A stretch of 64,000 nucleotides of DNA from Actinomycetospora callitridis (GTDB lineage: Bacteria > Actinomycetota > Actinomycetes > Mycobacteriales > Pseudonocardiaceae), in NCBI RefSeq assembly GCF_028737265.1, contig NZ_JAQZAK010000001.1, positions 868,001 through 932,000 of the forward strand, given 5' to 3'. The notes below the pieces were generated by a model. The model was not told the DNA's origin, searched no databases, and saw nothing but the letters and a program-made list of their open reading frames with translations. The position numbers were made by a program, and so were the translations under genes. How positions within the stretch are numbered: position 1 is the stretch's first letter; every line of letters begins with the position of its first letter. Shown here piece after piece: positions 9,245 through 19,539 of this stretch.

Positions 9245-10303
9245 GTGAGCCGGACGGCGAACGGGCGCGGGGGAAGCGGACGACCCGAGGGGTCTGTCCG
9301 ACGCATCGGCGGTACGTCCGGTGCGTCGGCGCCCGATCGGGCGACGCCGTCTGCCGCGGCGACGGTCGGGGAGCTCGGCGAGTTCGGGCTGATCGACCGC
9401 CTGACCGAGGGGCGCTTCCAGCCCGAGCAGACCCTGCTGGGGCCCGGCGACGACGCCGCGGTGGTCGCGGCGCCCGACGGTCGGGTCGTGGCGACCGTGG
9501 ACACGCTGGTCGAGGGCGTGCACTTCCGTCTCGACTGGTCCGCGCCCGAGCAGGTGGGGCAGAAGGCCGTGGCCGCGAACCTGTCCGACGTGGCGGCGAT
9601 GGGCGCGGTCCCGACGGCGCTGCTGCTGTCGCTCGCCTGCCCCGGCACGACGAGCACCGAGGTGCTCGACGGCCTCGCGTCGGGTGTGTGGGACGCGGCG
9701 GCGGACGCGGGCATCGGCGTCGTCGGTGGCGACACGGTGTCCTCCGACACCATCGTGGTCTCGATCACGGCGCTCGGTGCCCTGGAGGGCCGGGAGGCGG
9801 TGACCCGGTCGGGCGCACGGGCGGGCGACGTGGTCGCGGTCTGCGGGCAGCTGGGCTGGTCGGCGGCCGGGATGGCCGTCCTGCGCCGGGGCTTCCGCTC
9901 GCCGGTGGCCATGGTCGCCGCGCACCGCACGCCGCGCCCGCCCTGGCGCGCGGGCCCGGTCGCCGCGCGGGCAGGGGCCACCTCGATGATCGACACCTCG
10001 GACGGCCTGCTCGCCGACCTCGGGCACGTCGCCCGGGCCTCCCGCGTGCACATCGACCTCTCCTCGCGCCTGGTGCCCGTGGCCGACAAGCTGCGCGACG
10101 TCGCCTCGGCCCTCGGCGGCGATCCGCTGACCTGGGCGCTCACCGGCGGCGAGGACCACGCGCTGGCGGCCACCTTCCCGAGCGAGGACGCGGTGCCGTC
10201 CGACTGGGTCGTCTGCGGCGAGGTCCGCTCGGGCACCGGCGTCACCGTCGACGCCGACCGCTGGGGCGGCGCCGGCGACCCGGGCTGGCGGCACTGGCGC
10301 TGA
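9245..10303 (+). CDS. thiL: Thiamine-monophosphate kinase
   Basis: Phosphorylates thiamine monophosphate to the active cofactor thiamine diphosphate. The 352-residue PurM-like kinase has GPGDDAAVV, DTLVEGVHFRLDW, AANLSDVAAMGA, VGGDTVSSDTI and SMIDTSDGLLADL, all in family order, and ends with WALTGGEDHALAATF. I use the GTG at 9245, which follows a GAGGGG sequence. The first 35 residues are not conserved, so a later start is possible. The stop codon touches the 10303-10356 palindrome, which can terminate its transcript. Confidence 0.95.
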   Translation: MSRTANGRGGSGRPEGSVRRIGGTSGASAPDRATPSAAATVGELGEFGLIDRLTEGRFQPEQTLLGPGDDAAVVAAPDGRVVATVDTLVEGVHFRLDWSAPEQVGQKAVAANLSDVAAMGAVPTALLLSLACPGTTSTEVLDGLASGVWDAAADAGIGVVGGDTVSSDTIVVSITALGALEGREAVTRSGARAGDVVAVCGQLGWSAAGMAVLRRGFRSPVAMVAAHRTPRPPWRAGPVAARAGATSMIDTSDGLLADLGHVARASRVHIDLSSRLVPVADKLRDVASALGGDPLTWALTGGEDHALAATFPSEDAVPSDWVVCGEVRSGTGVTVDADRWGGAGDPGWRHWR

Positions 10304-10356
10304 CCCCACGTGAGCGAAGTTCCCCGCCCTAGCCGGGAACTTCGCTCACGTAGGGT
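10303..10356. terminator. Palindromic repeat copy 2, probable bidirectional terminator between thiL and glcF
   Basis: Arms 10303-10324 and 10335-10356 pair at 21 of 22 positions around a 10-base loop. The arm core CACGTGAGCGAAGTTCCC is the same as in the palindrome at 5264-5313. It lies exactly between two convergent genes, starting at the last base of the thiL stop and ending three bases before the glcF stop. It could therefore end transcription from both sides. Confidence 0.75.
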
Positions 10357-10359
10357 CCG

Positions 10360-11787
10360 TCAGCCCATCTCCGGCGGCCGGACGCCGCGGATGGAGGCGT
10401 CGATCAGCTGGATCGGGTGGAGCATCGGGAGCTCACCGTCGAGGTACTTGCGGATCTGCAGCAGGCAGCCGGGGTTCGCCGTGACGAGCACGTCGGCCCC
10501 GGTGCCGCGGATGTTGTCCGCCTTGCGCCGCCCGAGATCGCCCGCGGCCTCGGGCTGGAGCATGTTGTAGATCCCCGCCGACCCGCAGCAGATCTCCGAC
10601 TCCGGCAGCTCGGTGAGCTCCACCCCCGGGATGGCGCGCAGCACGCGCCGCGGCTCGGTGCGGATCTTCTGGGCGTGCCCGAGGTGGCAGGCGTCGTGGT
10701 ACGCGACCTTCGCCTCGATCGGGTGCCGCCGCGCGCGGGGGTCGGCGAGCGTCTCGTCGACGATCTCGGAGATGTCGCGGACCTTGGCGGCGAACGCGGA
10801 CGCCCGCTCCGCCCACTCCGGGTCGTCGGCGAGCAGCTCGCCGTACTCCTTCATCGACGACCCGCAGCCGGCGACGTTGGTGGCGATCGTGTCGACCTCG
10901 GCGCGCTCGAACGTCGCGATCAGCTTCTTCGCGCGCTCCGCGGCCTCCGCCTCCCGGCCCGCGTGCAGGCCGAGAGCCCCGCAGCACGCCTGCTCGCGCG
11001 GGGCGATGACGTCCCAGCCCTCGGCCGCGAGCACCCGCACGGTGGCCTCGTTGACGGGGTGGAAGAAGACGTCCTGCACGCAGCCGGTGAGCAGGCCCAC
11101 TCGCCCGCGCCGCGTGGGATGGGTGGGGGACGACACCGCAGGCGTGCGGGGGGCGATGCGCGCGAAGGCGTCGCGCAGGCGCACCGGCGGCAGGAGCGAC
11201 TCCATGGCCACGAGGCGCTCGAAGCGCTGCGGGACCCGCGCCATGAGCTTGTCCATGCTCTTCGGGCGCAGCTTCTGGTACAGCGCGCCCCCGATCGACG
11301 CCGCGCGCAGCCGCCGCTTGTAGGGGAAGAGCGTGAAGATCGCCTCGCGGAACCACCGGTCGGCCCGCGTGCGCGGCACGTGGCGCTCGATCTGCGGCCG
11401 GGTGGCCTCGAGCAGCCGGTCGTACTGCACGCCCGACGGGCACGCGGTCACGCACGCCATGCAGCCCAGGCAGCGGTCGATGTGGGTGGTGAACGCGCCC
11501 TGGAGCGGGATCTCGCCCTTCTTCGCCATCTCCATGAGGTAGATGCGCCCGCGCGGGGAGTCCATCTCCTCGCCCCACAGCGCGTACGTCGGGCACGTCG
11601 GCAGGCAGAAGCCGCAGTGCACGCAGTCGTCGAGCAGCTCCTGCGCCGGCGGGTGGTGGTCGTCGAACGACCCGTGCCCGAGAGACGTCGCCGCGCCGCC
11701 GAGGACGTCGGCGCGCTCGGGGGAGGTCTTCTCGCCGCGCTCGGAGGAGAAGTCGGGCCCGGGGCCGGTGGTGGGGTGGATGGTCAT
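10360..11787 (-). CDS. glcF: Glycolate oxidase iron-sulfur subunit
   Basis: Electron-transfer subunit that passes electrons from the flavin subunits of glycolate oxidase to the quinone pool. The 475-residue protein has two 4Fe-4S motifs, DDCVHCGFCLPTCPTY and DRCLGCMACVTACPSG. Two cysteine-rich (CCG) domains, EQACCGALGLHAGREAEA and SEICCGSAGIYN, each have an upstream GC/HDACH partner (LLTGCVQDVFFHP, YHDACHLGHAQ). The ATG at 11787 overlaps the glcE stop by four bases (ATGA), so it is the last gene of iclR-HAD-glcD-glcE-glcF. A D-lactate-oxidising role would look alike; three subunits plus malate synthase next door favour glycolate. Confidence 0.88.
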   Translation of the reverse strand: MTIHPTTGPGPDFSSERGEKTSPERADVLGGAATSLGHGSFDDHHPPAQELLDDCVHCGFCLPTCPTYALWGEEMDSPRGRIYLMEMAKKGEIPLQGAFTTHIDRCLGCMACVTACPSGVQYDRLLEATRPQIERHVPRTRADRWFREAIFTLFPYKRRLRAASIGGALYQKLRPKSMDKLMARVPQRFERLVAMESLLPPVRLRDAFARIAPRTPAVSSPTHPTRRGRVGLLTGCVQDVFFHPVNEATVRVLAAEGWDVIAPREQACCGALGLHAGREAEAAERAKKLIATFERAEVDTIATNVAGCGSSMKEYGELLADDPEWAERASAFAAKVRDISEIVDETLADPRARRHPIEAKVAYHDACHLGHAQKIRTEPRRVLRAIPGVELTELPESEICCGSAGIYNMLQPEAAGDLGRRKADNIRGTGADVLVTANPGCLLQIRKYLDGELPMLHPIQLIDASIRGVRPPEMG

Positions 11788-12947
11788 GCGGTCACTCCGG
11801 TCGTCTCGGGTAGCGGGACCCACGGCGCGAGGCGTCCGCGCCCCAGGCGCTGCTCGGGGTCGAGGGACGCCGCGACGGCGCGCAGCAGGACGGCCGAGGC
11901 GGGCGCGGGCCCGAACGCCGGCAGGGACGCCCCGTCGGGACGCTGGCGCAGGGACGAGGTGCCGCCGGCCTCGGCGACGCGGCGGTGCGCGGCTGCCACG
12001 AGGTCGGCGTCGGCGGGCAGCGCCACGGTGGCGATCCCCGTGCGGGGCGACGCGGTCACCTCCGTGAGCGCGCCGGCGTCGGCCTCGAGCCCGTCCAGCA
12101 CGCCGGGCAGCGCCGCCGGGATGACGCCCAGGCGAAACACCGCGCGGCCCTCGGGTCTCGCGCGCACCGCGGCACCGTGCGCGTCCCAGGCGGCGGTCGC
12201 CTCGTTGGCGGCGAGGAGCTCGCCGCCCACGGTCTCGACGAGCCGGCGGGCTCGGGCGTCGGCGCCGTCCTCGGAGCCCTCGAACAGGACCAGCAGACGG
12301 TCCGCGTGCCACTGCACCGCCACGGCCTCGACGGGGCTGTCGGCGACGCGGCGGGCGAGGTCGGCCATCCCCGCCCGGTCGGTCGGCACGGCCGCGGTGG
12401 GCGTGGACCGCGGGGCCGGGTGCAGGCGCAGCACGAGCCCGGCGATCACCGCGAGGGTGCCGTGCGCGCCGTGCAGGACCTTGGTGAGGTCGTAGCCCGC
12501 GACGTTCTTGATGACGTGCCCGCCGGAGCGGGCGGTGGTGCCGTCGGGCAGGACGACCGTCGCGCCGATGACGAGGTCGCGCAGCGAGCCGTACTGCAGC
12601 GACCGCGGGCCGGAGTCCGCGGTGGCGAACAGGCCGCCGAGCGTGGCGCCCTCGGCCGCGCGGGCGGGGTCGACGGCGACGCGCTGGTGGTGCTGCGCGA
12701 GCTCGTCCTGCAGCGCGGCGAACGGCGTGCCGGCCCGGACCTCGACGGTCATGTCGCCGGGGTTGTGGGTGACGATCCCGCTCAGCCCGGTGACGTCGAG
12801 GACGGTGTCGGCGGGCGCGGGCGTGCCCGCCCAGTCGGCGGCCGTACCGGCGCCGGCGACCCGGAGCGTGCCGGGGTGGTCGAGGACGGCGTCGCGGAGC
12901 TCGTCAACGGTGGTGGGCGTGACGGTCTTGACCGCTGGGGTGCTCAC
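11784..12947 (-). CDS. glcE: Glycolate oxidase FAD-binding subunit GlcE
   Basis: A 387-residue VAO-family flavoprotein. It has the N-terminal FAD-binding layout (LRVAGAGTAADW, LDVTGLSGI, VEVRAGTPFAALQDEL, ATLGGLFATADSGPRSLQYGSLRDLVIG, GGHVIKNVAGYDLTKVLHGAHGTL). The C-terminal half is divergent, as is usual for GlcE. It forms the complex with GlcD and GlcF. Its GTG start overlaps the glcD stop by four bases, and its own stop overlaps the glcF ATG, so the three subunits are translationally coupled and probably made in equal amounts. Confidence in the family is high; the substrate is inferred from the cluster. Confidence 0.87.
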   Translation of the reverse strand: MSTPAVKTVTPTTVDELRDAVLDHPGTLRVAGAGTAADWAGTPAPADTVLDVTGLSGIVTHNPGDMTVEVRAGTPFAALQDELAQHHQRVAVDPARAAEGATLGGLFATADSGPRSLQYGSLRDLVIGATVVLPDGTTARSGGHVIKNVAGYDLTKVLHGAHGTLAVIAGLVLRLHPAPRSTPTAAVPTDRAGMADLARRVADSPVEAVAVQWHADRLLVLFEGSEDGADARARRLVETVGGELLAANEATAAWDAHGAAVRARPEGRAVFRLGVIPAALPGVLDGLEADAGALTEVTASPRTGIATVALPADADLVAAAHRRVAEAGGTSSLRQRPDGASLPAFGPAPASAVLLRAVAASLDPEQRLGRGRLAPWVPLPETTGVTA

Positions 12948-14395
12948 AGTCGCTCGATCACTCCGGCTTCCTCGAGGGGGTGGGGCTGGTACTTGCCGGG
13001 ACGCTCGCCGCACAGCCGGGGCGTCGGGAAGAGCTTCCCGGGGTTGCAGCGGGAGTCCGGGTCGAACGCGAGCCGCACGCGGTGCATGACCCCGAGGTCG
13101 TCCTCGGAGAACATCGCCGGCATCGAGCACGCCTTGTCCGTGCCGATCCCGTGCTCGCCCGAGAGCGACCCGCCCAGCTCGACGCACAGCTCGGCGATGT
13201 CGGTGGAGAGCTTCTCGGCGGCGTCGTGCTCGCCCGCGGCCTCCGAGTAGAGCACCAGCGGGTGCAGGTTGCCGTCGCCCGCGTGGAAGACGTTGGCGAC
13301 GCGCAGGCCGGCGTCGCGGCCCATGTCGGCGATGCGCGTGAGCACCTCGGCCAGACGCGTCCGGGGGACGACGCCGTCCTGGACGATGTAGTCGGGGCTG
13401 ATCCGCCCGACCGCGGCGAACGCGGCCTTGCGCCCCTTCCACACCTTCTGGCGCTCCTCGGCCTCCTGTGGCACGTGCAGCCGCGTGGCGCCGTGGCGCT
13501 CGCAGATGGCCGTGAGCTGCTCGAACTCCGCCTCGACCTCGTCCGCCGGGCCGTCCAGCTCGATGATCAGCGCCGCGGGGGAGTCGACGGTGAGGCCCGC
13601 GCCGGTGGCGGCCTCGGAGGCCTCCATCGCCAGCGAGTCCATCATCTCCACCGCGGCCGGGATGATCGCGGCGTCGACGATGTCGCCGACGGTGTCGCCC
13701 GCGGCCTCGATCGACGGGAAGTCGGCGAGCACCGTGCGCACCGACTGCGGCGTCTGCAGCAGCCGGACCGTGACCTTGGTGCAGACGCCGAGCGTGCCCT
13801 CCGAGCCGATGAACAGCCCGCGCAGATCCGGCCCGGCCTGCTCGCCGGTCGGCCCGCCGAGCGTCACCACCGAGCCGTCGGCGAGCACGACCTCCATCTC
13901 CAGCACGTGGTTGGTGGTGAAGCCGTACTTCAGGCAGTGCGCGCCGCCGGAGTTCTCCGCGACGTTGCCGCCGATGGTGCAGACCTGCTGGCTGGAGGGG
14001 TCGGGCGCGTAGTAGAGCCCGTGCGGGGCGGCGGCCTTGGAGATCTCGAGGTTGTAGACGCCGGGCTCGAGCACCGCGCGCCGGTTCTCGACGTCGATCT
14101 CGAGGATGCGGCGCAGCTTCTGCAGCGAGATCACGACGCCGTCGGCGACGGGCATCGCACCGCCCGACAGGCCGGTGCCCGCCCCGCGCGCCACGAACGG
14201 CATCCCGTACTCCGCGCACAGCCGGACCGCGCCCGCGACCTCCTCGGCGTCACGGGGGAGCACGACGAGCGCCGGCACCTGCCGGAACCCGGTGAGGCCG
14301 TCGCACTCGTAGCTGCGCAGACCCACCTCGTCGGTGATCACGCCGTTCTCCGACAACAGGTCGGTGAACTCCCGGACCATCTGGGCGTCGACCAT
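12944..14395 (-). CDS. glcD: Glycolate oxidase catalytic FAD subunit GlcD
   Basis: Catalytic flavoprotein that oxidises glycolate to glyoxylate. The 483 residues show the full VAO architecture. The FAD domain has PFVARGAGTGLSGGA, YAPDPSSQQVCTIGGNVAENSGG and LRGLFIGSEGTLGVCTKVTVRL. The cap and C-terminal part have NVFHAGDGNLHPLVLY and GSLSGEHGIGTDK. A His-rich active-site pattern (HAGDGNLHP, GEHGIG) is typical of GlcD and D-lactate dehydrogenases alike. The start ATG shares one base with the HAD gene stop (TGATG), so expression is tied to the upstream gene. Start at 14395 follows a GGGGAGG site; a second Met lies five codons on. Confidence 0.9.
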   Translation of the reverse strand: MVDAQMVREFTDLLSENGVITDEVGLRSYECDGLTGFRQVPALVVLPRDAEEVAGAVRLCAEYGMPFVARGAGTGLSGGAMPVADGVVISLQKLRRILEIDVENRRAVLEPGVYNLEISKAAAPHGLYYAPDPSSQQVCTIGGNVAENSGGAHCLKYGFTTNHVLEMEVVLADGSVVTLGGPTGEQAGPDLRGLFIGSEGTLGVCTKVTVRLLQTPQSVRTVLADFPSIEAAGDTVGDIVDAAIIPAAVEMMDSLAMEASEAATGAGLTVDSPAALIIELDGPADEVEAEFEQLTAICERHGATRLHVPQEAEERQKVWKGRKAAFAAVGRISPDYIVQDGVVPRTRLAEVLTRIADMGRDAGLRVANVFHAGDGNLHPLVLYSEAAGEHDAAEKLSTDIAELCVELGGSLSGEHGIGTDKACSMPAMFSEDDLGVMHRVRLAFDPDSRCNPGKLFPTPRLCGERPGKYQPHPLEEAGVIERL

Positions 14396-15162
14396 CAGCC
14401 ACCTCCCCGACTCGCTGTCCGACGATCCTCGCGCGCCGACCGCACGATCGCCACCAGACGTCCGGGGTCGGCGAGGTCGGCGACGACGTGCTCGGCGCCC
14501 GACGCGTGCAGCTCCACGAGGGTTGCCCCGCCCGTGGCCACTCCTACCGCGATCGCGCCCGCCCTGTGCGCGGCCTCGACGTCGAGCGGGGTGTCACCGA
14601 CGACGACCAGCGTCGGCGAGCTCCCGTAGCGGGCCGCGAGCGCGTCGCGGGCCTGCTCGACGACCCGGACCCGCTCGCCCGGTCCCTCGCCGTAGCCGCC
14701 GAGCGCGAGGTCGATCGGGCCGTCGGTGAGCCCGACGGCGGCGAGCTTGGCCCGGGCGCCGGCGCGGACGTTGCCGGTCGTGAGGGTCTGCACGACGCCC
14801 GGCTCGGCGGCGAGCGCGGCGATCGTCTCCGGGATGCCGGGCAGGGTGTGCGCGACGGCCGCGAGGTCGGGCTCGCGGCGTCCCCACTCCGCGCCGACCT
14901 CGGCGATCATGTCGTGGCCGAAGGCGTCACCGCGCCCGCGCACGGTGGTGGCGTGCTCGTCGGGCAGGGCGTCGCGCAGCGCCTCGCCGATCAGCCAGTC
15001 GGTGCGCCCCGGCATCATGACCTGCTCCTCGGGCGGCGGGTGCCCGGTGACGGTGGTGAACGCCTGCTCGAGGACCTCGCGGCCCACGACGCCGCCGCGC
15101 AGCAGCGTCCCGTCGACGTCCCAGCAGACCGCCACGTCGGGAGGGGTCTCGGGCGGGGTCAT
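14395..15162 (-). CDS. HAD-family phosphatase, probable phosphoglycolate phosphatase
   Basis: A 255-residue haloacid-dehalogenase hydrolase. Motif I is VCWDVDGTLLRGG (nucleophile Asp and acid Asp), motif II QTLTTGN, the Lys of motif III lies near RAKLAAVGL, and motif IV is VVVGDTPLDVEAAHRAG. The C1-type alpha-helical cap lies between motifs I and II, as in phosphoglycolate phosphatases. It is the first structural gene after iclR, overlapping it as ATGA, and its stop overlaps the glcD start. That position makes 2-phosphoglycolate the likeliest substrate, with glycolate passed on to GlcDEF. Family certain, substrate inferred. Confidence 0.8.
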   Translation of the reverse strand: MTPPETPPDVAVCWDVDGTLLRGGVVGREVLEQAFTTVTGHPPPEEQVMMPGRTDWLIGEALRDALPDEHATTVRGRGDAFGHDMIAEVGAEWGRREPDLAAVAHTLPGIPETIAALAAEPGVVQTLTTGNVRAGARAKLAAVGLTDGPIDLALGGYGEGPGERVRVVEQARDALAARYGSSPTLVVVGDTPLDVEAAHRAGAIAVGVATGGATLVELHASGAEHVVADLADPGRLVAIVRSAREDRRTASRGGG

Positions 15163-15917
15163 CGCAGCTCCTCGTCGGGCAGTCCGGCCAGCTCCTCGCC
15201 CAGGCGCGCGGCCGCGGCCACGACCGCCGGGCCGGCCTCGGCGGCCTCGCCGGGTCCGAAGCGCGCCGCCGGGCCGGACACCGACACCGCGCACGGCGTG
15301 GGCGCGCCGGGCACGGGCGCGGCCACGCAGCGCACGCCGACCTCCTGCTCGCCCTCGTCGAGCACCCAGCCGCGCGTGCGGGCGACGTCGAGCTCGGCGC
15401 GCAGGCGGCCGGGGTCGGTGAGGGTGGCCGGGGTGCGCGCGGGCATGCCGGTGCGGGCGAGCGCGGCCTCGACGTCGCCGGGCGCCATGGCGGCCAGCAG
15501 CGCCTTGCCGACGCCCGTGGCGTGCAGGGGCACCCGGCGGCCGATCTCGGTGAACATGCGCATCGGGTGCGGCGACGCGGCCTGGGCGAGGTACACCGCG
15601 GCGTCGCCGTCGAGGCCCGCGAGGTTCGCCGACTCGCCCGTGGTGGCCACCAGCTCGCGCAGCACCGGGCCGACGCCCTCGCCGAGCACGTGGCCCGCGA
15701 CGTCGCCGAGACGCACGAGCCGGGGCCCGAGGGCGTAGCGCCGGCCCGCCTCGCGGCGCACGTGGCCCTGGGCGACGAGCGTCGCGAGCAGGCGGTGGAC
15801 GCTCGCGGCCGGCAGGCCCGAGGCGGCGGCGAGCTCCGAGAGCGTCGCGCGCCCCCCGGCGTCGGCGAGGTGGTCGAGCAGGTCGAGCGCCCGTGTCAGG
15901 GACTGCACCGACGGCAT
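15159..15917 (-). CDS. IclR-family transcriptional regulator
   Basis: A 252-residue regulator. It has an N-terminal winged helix (RATLSELAAASGLPAASVHRLLATLVAQGHV) and the IclR effector domain (GVGKALLAAMAPGDVE, TRGWVLDEGEQEVGVRCVAAPV). IclR proteins often sense glyoxylate, pyruvate or related acids. It is divergent from malate synthase, with overlapping palindromes in the intergenic gap (see operator entry), and heads the phosphatase-glcDEF operon, whose first gene overlaps its stop (ATGA). It is therefore probably the glyoxylate- or glycolate-responsive switch for both units. The ATG at 15917 is preceded by GAGGAGGAG and is preferred over an upstream in-frame Met. Confidence 0.9.
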   Translation of the reverse strand: MPSVQSLTRALDLLDHLADAGGRATLSELAAASGLPAASVHRLLATLVAQGHVRREAGRRYALGPRLVRLGDVAGHVLGEGVGPVLRELVATTGESANLAGLDGDAAVYLAQAASPHPMRMFTEIGRRVPLHATGVGKALLAAMAPGDVEAALARTGMPARTPATLTDPGRLRAELDVARTRGWVLDEGEQEVGVRCVAAPVPGAPTPCAVSVSGPAARFGPGEAAEAGPAVVAAAARLGEELAGLPDEELR

Positions 15918-15970
15918 CGCACTCCTCCTCCCCGGGTACGCCTGTGACGCAGGGCGCAGCCACTCCATCA

Positions 15971-15995
15971 TTCCGCATTGCGGAAGTCAACTTCC
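15971..15995. promoter_or_regulatory. Candidate IclR operator between iclR and malate synthase
   Basis: Two overlapping palindromes fill the gap of the divergent genes. TTCCGCATTGCGGAA (15971-15985) has 6-bp arms around three bases. GGAAGTCAACTTCC (15982-15995) has 6-bp arms around two bases. IclR-type operators are typically short palindromes of this size near TTCC/GGAA. The position, 54 bp from each start, suits control of both directions. Confidence 0.6.
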
Positions 15996-16048
15996 ATGAT
16001 GTAGAAACGTGCCCCAGCACCATCGTCTCGTCTGAGGAGCGTTCAACC

Positions 16049-17646
<1,598 letters not shown>

Positions 17647-17650
<4 letters not shown>

Positions 17651-18156
17651 GCGAGCTGACGCTCCGGGTCGCGGCCTACGACGACCCGGAGAGCGTGCGC
17701 TTCGTCGACGCCGTCCAGGCGTTCTACGTGGAGCGCTACGGCGGGGCCGACCGGACACCGGTCGACCCCGCCGAGTTCGCGCCGCCGCGCGGGCTCTTCC
17801 TGCTCGGGAGCCTGCCGGGCACCGTGCCCGTGTGCTGCGGGGGCTGGCGTCGCCACGACGCGACGACGATCGACGCCGCCGACCGGGACGTGCTGCGCCC
17901 GGGCGACGCCGAGATCAAGCGCATGTGGGTCGACCCCGCGCACCGACGGCGGGGGCTGGCCGGCGCCCTGCTCGACGCGCTCGAGCGGGCCGCGTCGAGC
18001 GCGGGGTGCCCGCGCACCGTGCTCGAGACCGGCACCGAGCAGCCCGAGGCGCTGGCGTTCTACCGCGCCCGCGGCTACGTCGCGATCCCGCGGTTCGGCG
18101 TCTACCGGGACGAGCCGGACAGCCTCTGCTTCGCCCGCGTGCTCGCCCGTCGCTGA
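17647..18156 (+). CDS. GNAT-family N-acetyltransferase with unclear start
   Basis: A GNAT acetyltransferase of up to 169 residues. The acetyl-CoA motif A is IKRMWVDPAHRRRGLAGALLDALE. Motif B is VLETGTEQPEALAFYRARGY. Substrate unknown. The conserved sequence begins directly at the aceB stop, but no ATG, GTG or TTG is in frame there. The best placed codon is CTG at 17647, overlapping the aceB TGA exactly as GTGA overlaps do elsewhere in this window; the first in-frame GTG is at 17695 and would cut into the fold. Position directly behind aceB suggests a shared transcript, but a link to glyoxylate use is unproven. Confidence 0.78.
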
Positions 18157-18306
18157 TCAGCAGACCGGAAAGCACGTCGAGCGACCCGTTCGGCGTGCCG
18201 CTCCGCCTGGTGATCACAGCCCGGAGCCCCGGGTGGGTGCGGGACGGCGGCGGTCGGGCGTTAGCGTCGGTCGACCGTCCGCCCGCCCGTTCCGGAGGCT
18301 CCCCGC

Positions 18307-18987
18307 GTGGCCCGTTCCCTCTCCGAATCCGTCGAGGCCGGATGGGCCGAGGCGCTCGAGCCGGTCGCCGACACCGTCGCGGCGATGGGCGACTTCCTGC
18401 GCGCCGAGGTCGCCGCGGGCCGCAAGTACCTGCCGGCGGGCGCGAACGTGCTGCGGGCGTTCCAGCAGCCGTTCGCCGACGTGCGGGTGCTGGTGATGGG
18501 CCAGGACCCGTACCCGACGCCCGGCCACGCCGTCGGGCTGTCGTTCTCGGTGGCCCCGGACGTGCGCCCGCTGCCGAAGAGCCTGCAGAACATCTTCCGC
18601 GAGTACCAGAGCGACCTGGGCCATCCCGCGCCGAGCACCGGCGACCTCACGCCGTGGGCGCAGGCTGGCGTCCTGATGCTCAACAGGGTGCTCACCGTGG
18701 AGCCCGGCGCGCCCGGCTCGCACCGGAACAAGGGCTGGGAGAAGGTCACCGAGGCCGCCGTGCAGGCGCTCGTGCTGCGCCCGGACCAGCCGCTGGTCGC
18801 GGTGCTGTGGGGGAAGGACGCGCAGACGGTGAAGCCGCTGCTCGGCGACGAGGTGCCGACCGTCGAGTCGGCGCACCCGAGCCCCATGTCGGCCGACCGC
18901 GGGTTCTTCGGGTCGAAGCCGTTCAGCCGCGTCGACGAGTACCTCACCGAGCTCGGTGACGACCCGCTGGACTGGCGGCTGCCCTAG
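18307..18987 (+). CDS. ung: Uracil-DNA glycosylase
   Basis: Family 1 enzyme that cuts uracil from DNA. The 226 residues carry the catalytic water-activating motif [17 protein letters not shown] and [23 protein letters not shown]. The DNA-minor-groove loop [18 protein letters not shown] has the catalytic His. The GTG start follows TTCCGGAGGCTC, a clear ribosome site. About 150 bases separate it from the preceding gene, enough for its own promoter, though none stands out. It belongs to the conserved thiL-ung-recG neighbourhood of mycobacteria (recalled). Confidence 0.97.
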   Translation: MARSLSESVEAGWAEALEPVADTVAAMGDFLRAEVAAGRKYLPAGANVLRAFQQPFADVRVLVMGQDPYPTPGHAVGLSFSVAPDVRPLPKSLQNIFREYQSDLGHPAPSTGDLTPWAQAGVLMLNRVLTVEPGAPGSHRNKGWEKVTEAAVQALVLRPDQPLVAVLWGKDAQTVKPLLGDEVPTVESAHPSPMSADRGFFGSKPFSRVDEYLTELGDDPLDWRLP

Positions 18988-19006
18988 ACCCCGAGAGGGC
19001 GGGACG

Positions 19007-19405
19007 TCAGCGACGTCCCCAGCGCCGCGTGGTGCGGCGGCCCGGGGGGCGCTGCGGCGCGAACATGCTCCACCCCTGCGGCGGGGTGGTCTCCGGGCGG
19101 TGACGTCCGGCGCGGCGGCGGGCGAACACGAGGCGCCAGAGCTCGCCGAACCGGCGGCGCGGGCGCGGGGCGACCACCGGCAGGGAGGGGCGGGCGACGA
19201 CCGGCGCGGACGACGACATCCGCTGGTCAGGAGCAGGCTGGCCGGGAGCGGGGGGCGGCACGGGGACCGGCCCCGTGGGCGCGATCGTGGCGGCGGCCCT
19301 CGCCGTGGACGCGGCGCGGGCCTCGTCCTCCGTGAGCCGCTCGGAGCTGACACGGAGCGGGGCAGGGGTCTGTCCGGGAGCGTTCCGGTATCCCGGCTGG
19401 CTCAC
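19007..19405 (-). CDS. Uncharacterised basic, Pro/Arg-rich small protein
   Basis: A 132-residue protein I do not recognise. The N-terminal half is Pro/Ala-rich and likely disordered; the C-terminal third is strongly basic (RPRRRFGELWRLVFARRRAG). There is no signal peptide or clear membrane span. The GTG at 19405 is preceded by GGAGG at five bases, which decides the start and supports real translation. It is divergent from the DUF397/XRE pair, with a 9-bp inverted repeat between them, so it may be regulated with that locus. It could be a partner of that system, but this is speculation. Confidence 0.55.
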   Translation of the reverse strand: MSQPGYRNAPGQTPAPLRVSSERLTEDEARAASTARAAATIAPTGPVPVPPPAPGQPAPDQRMSSSAPVVARPSLPVVAPRPRRRFGELWRLVFARRRAGRHRPETTPPQGWSMFAPQRPPGRRTTRRWGRR

Positions 19406-19467
19406 GCGGACCTCCGTTCGTCGCTCCACCCGACGTCGGCGACGCCCCCCACCCTGACCGACGTACT

Positions 19468-19507
19468 GTGCAGATGCAAGAACATCTGCACCGCGGATCT
19501 GCACCGC
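19468..19507. promoter_or_regulatory. Inverted and direct repeats upstream of the DUF397/XRE locus
   Basis: GTGCAGATG (19468-19476) and CATCTGCAC (19483-19491) form a perfect 9-bp inverted repeat around six bases. ATCTGCACCGC occurs twice as a direct repeat (19484-19494 and 19497-19507). The cluster lies 49 bases before the DUF397 start and 63 bases from the divergent gene. It is a good candidate operator for the XRE protein encoded just downstream. Confidence 0.6.
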
Positions 19508-19539
19508 AGAGCGCTGTTGCAGCACCGGGGGGAGACCGC

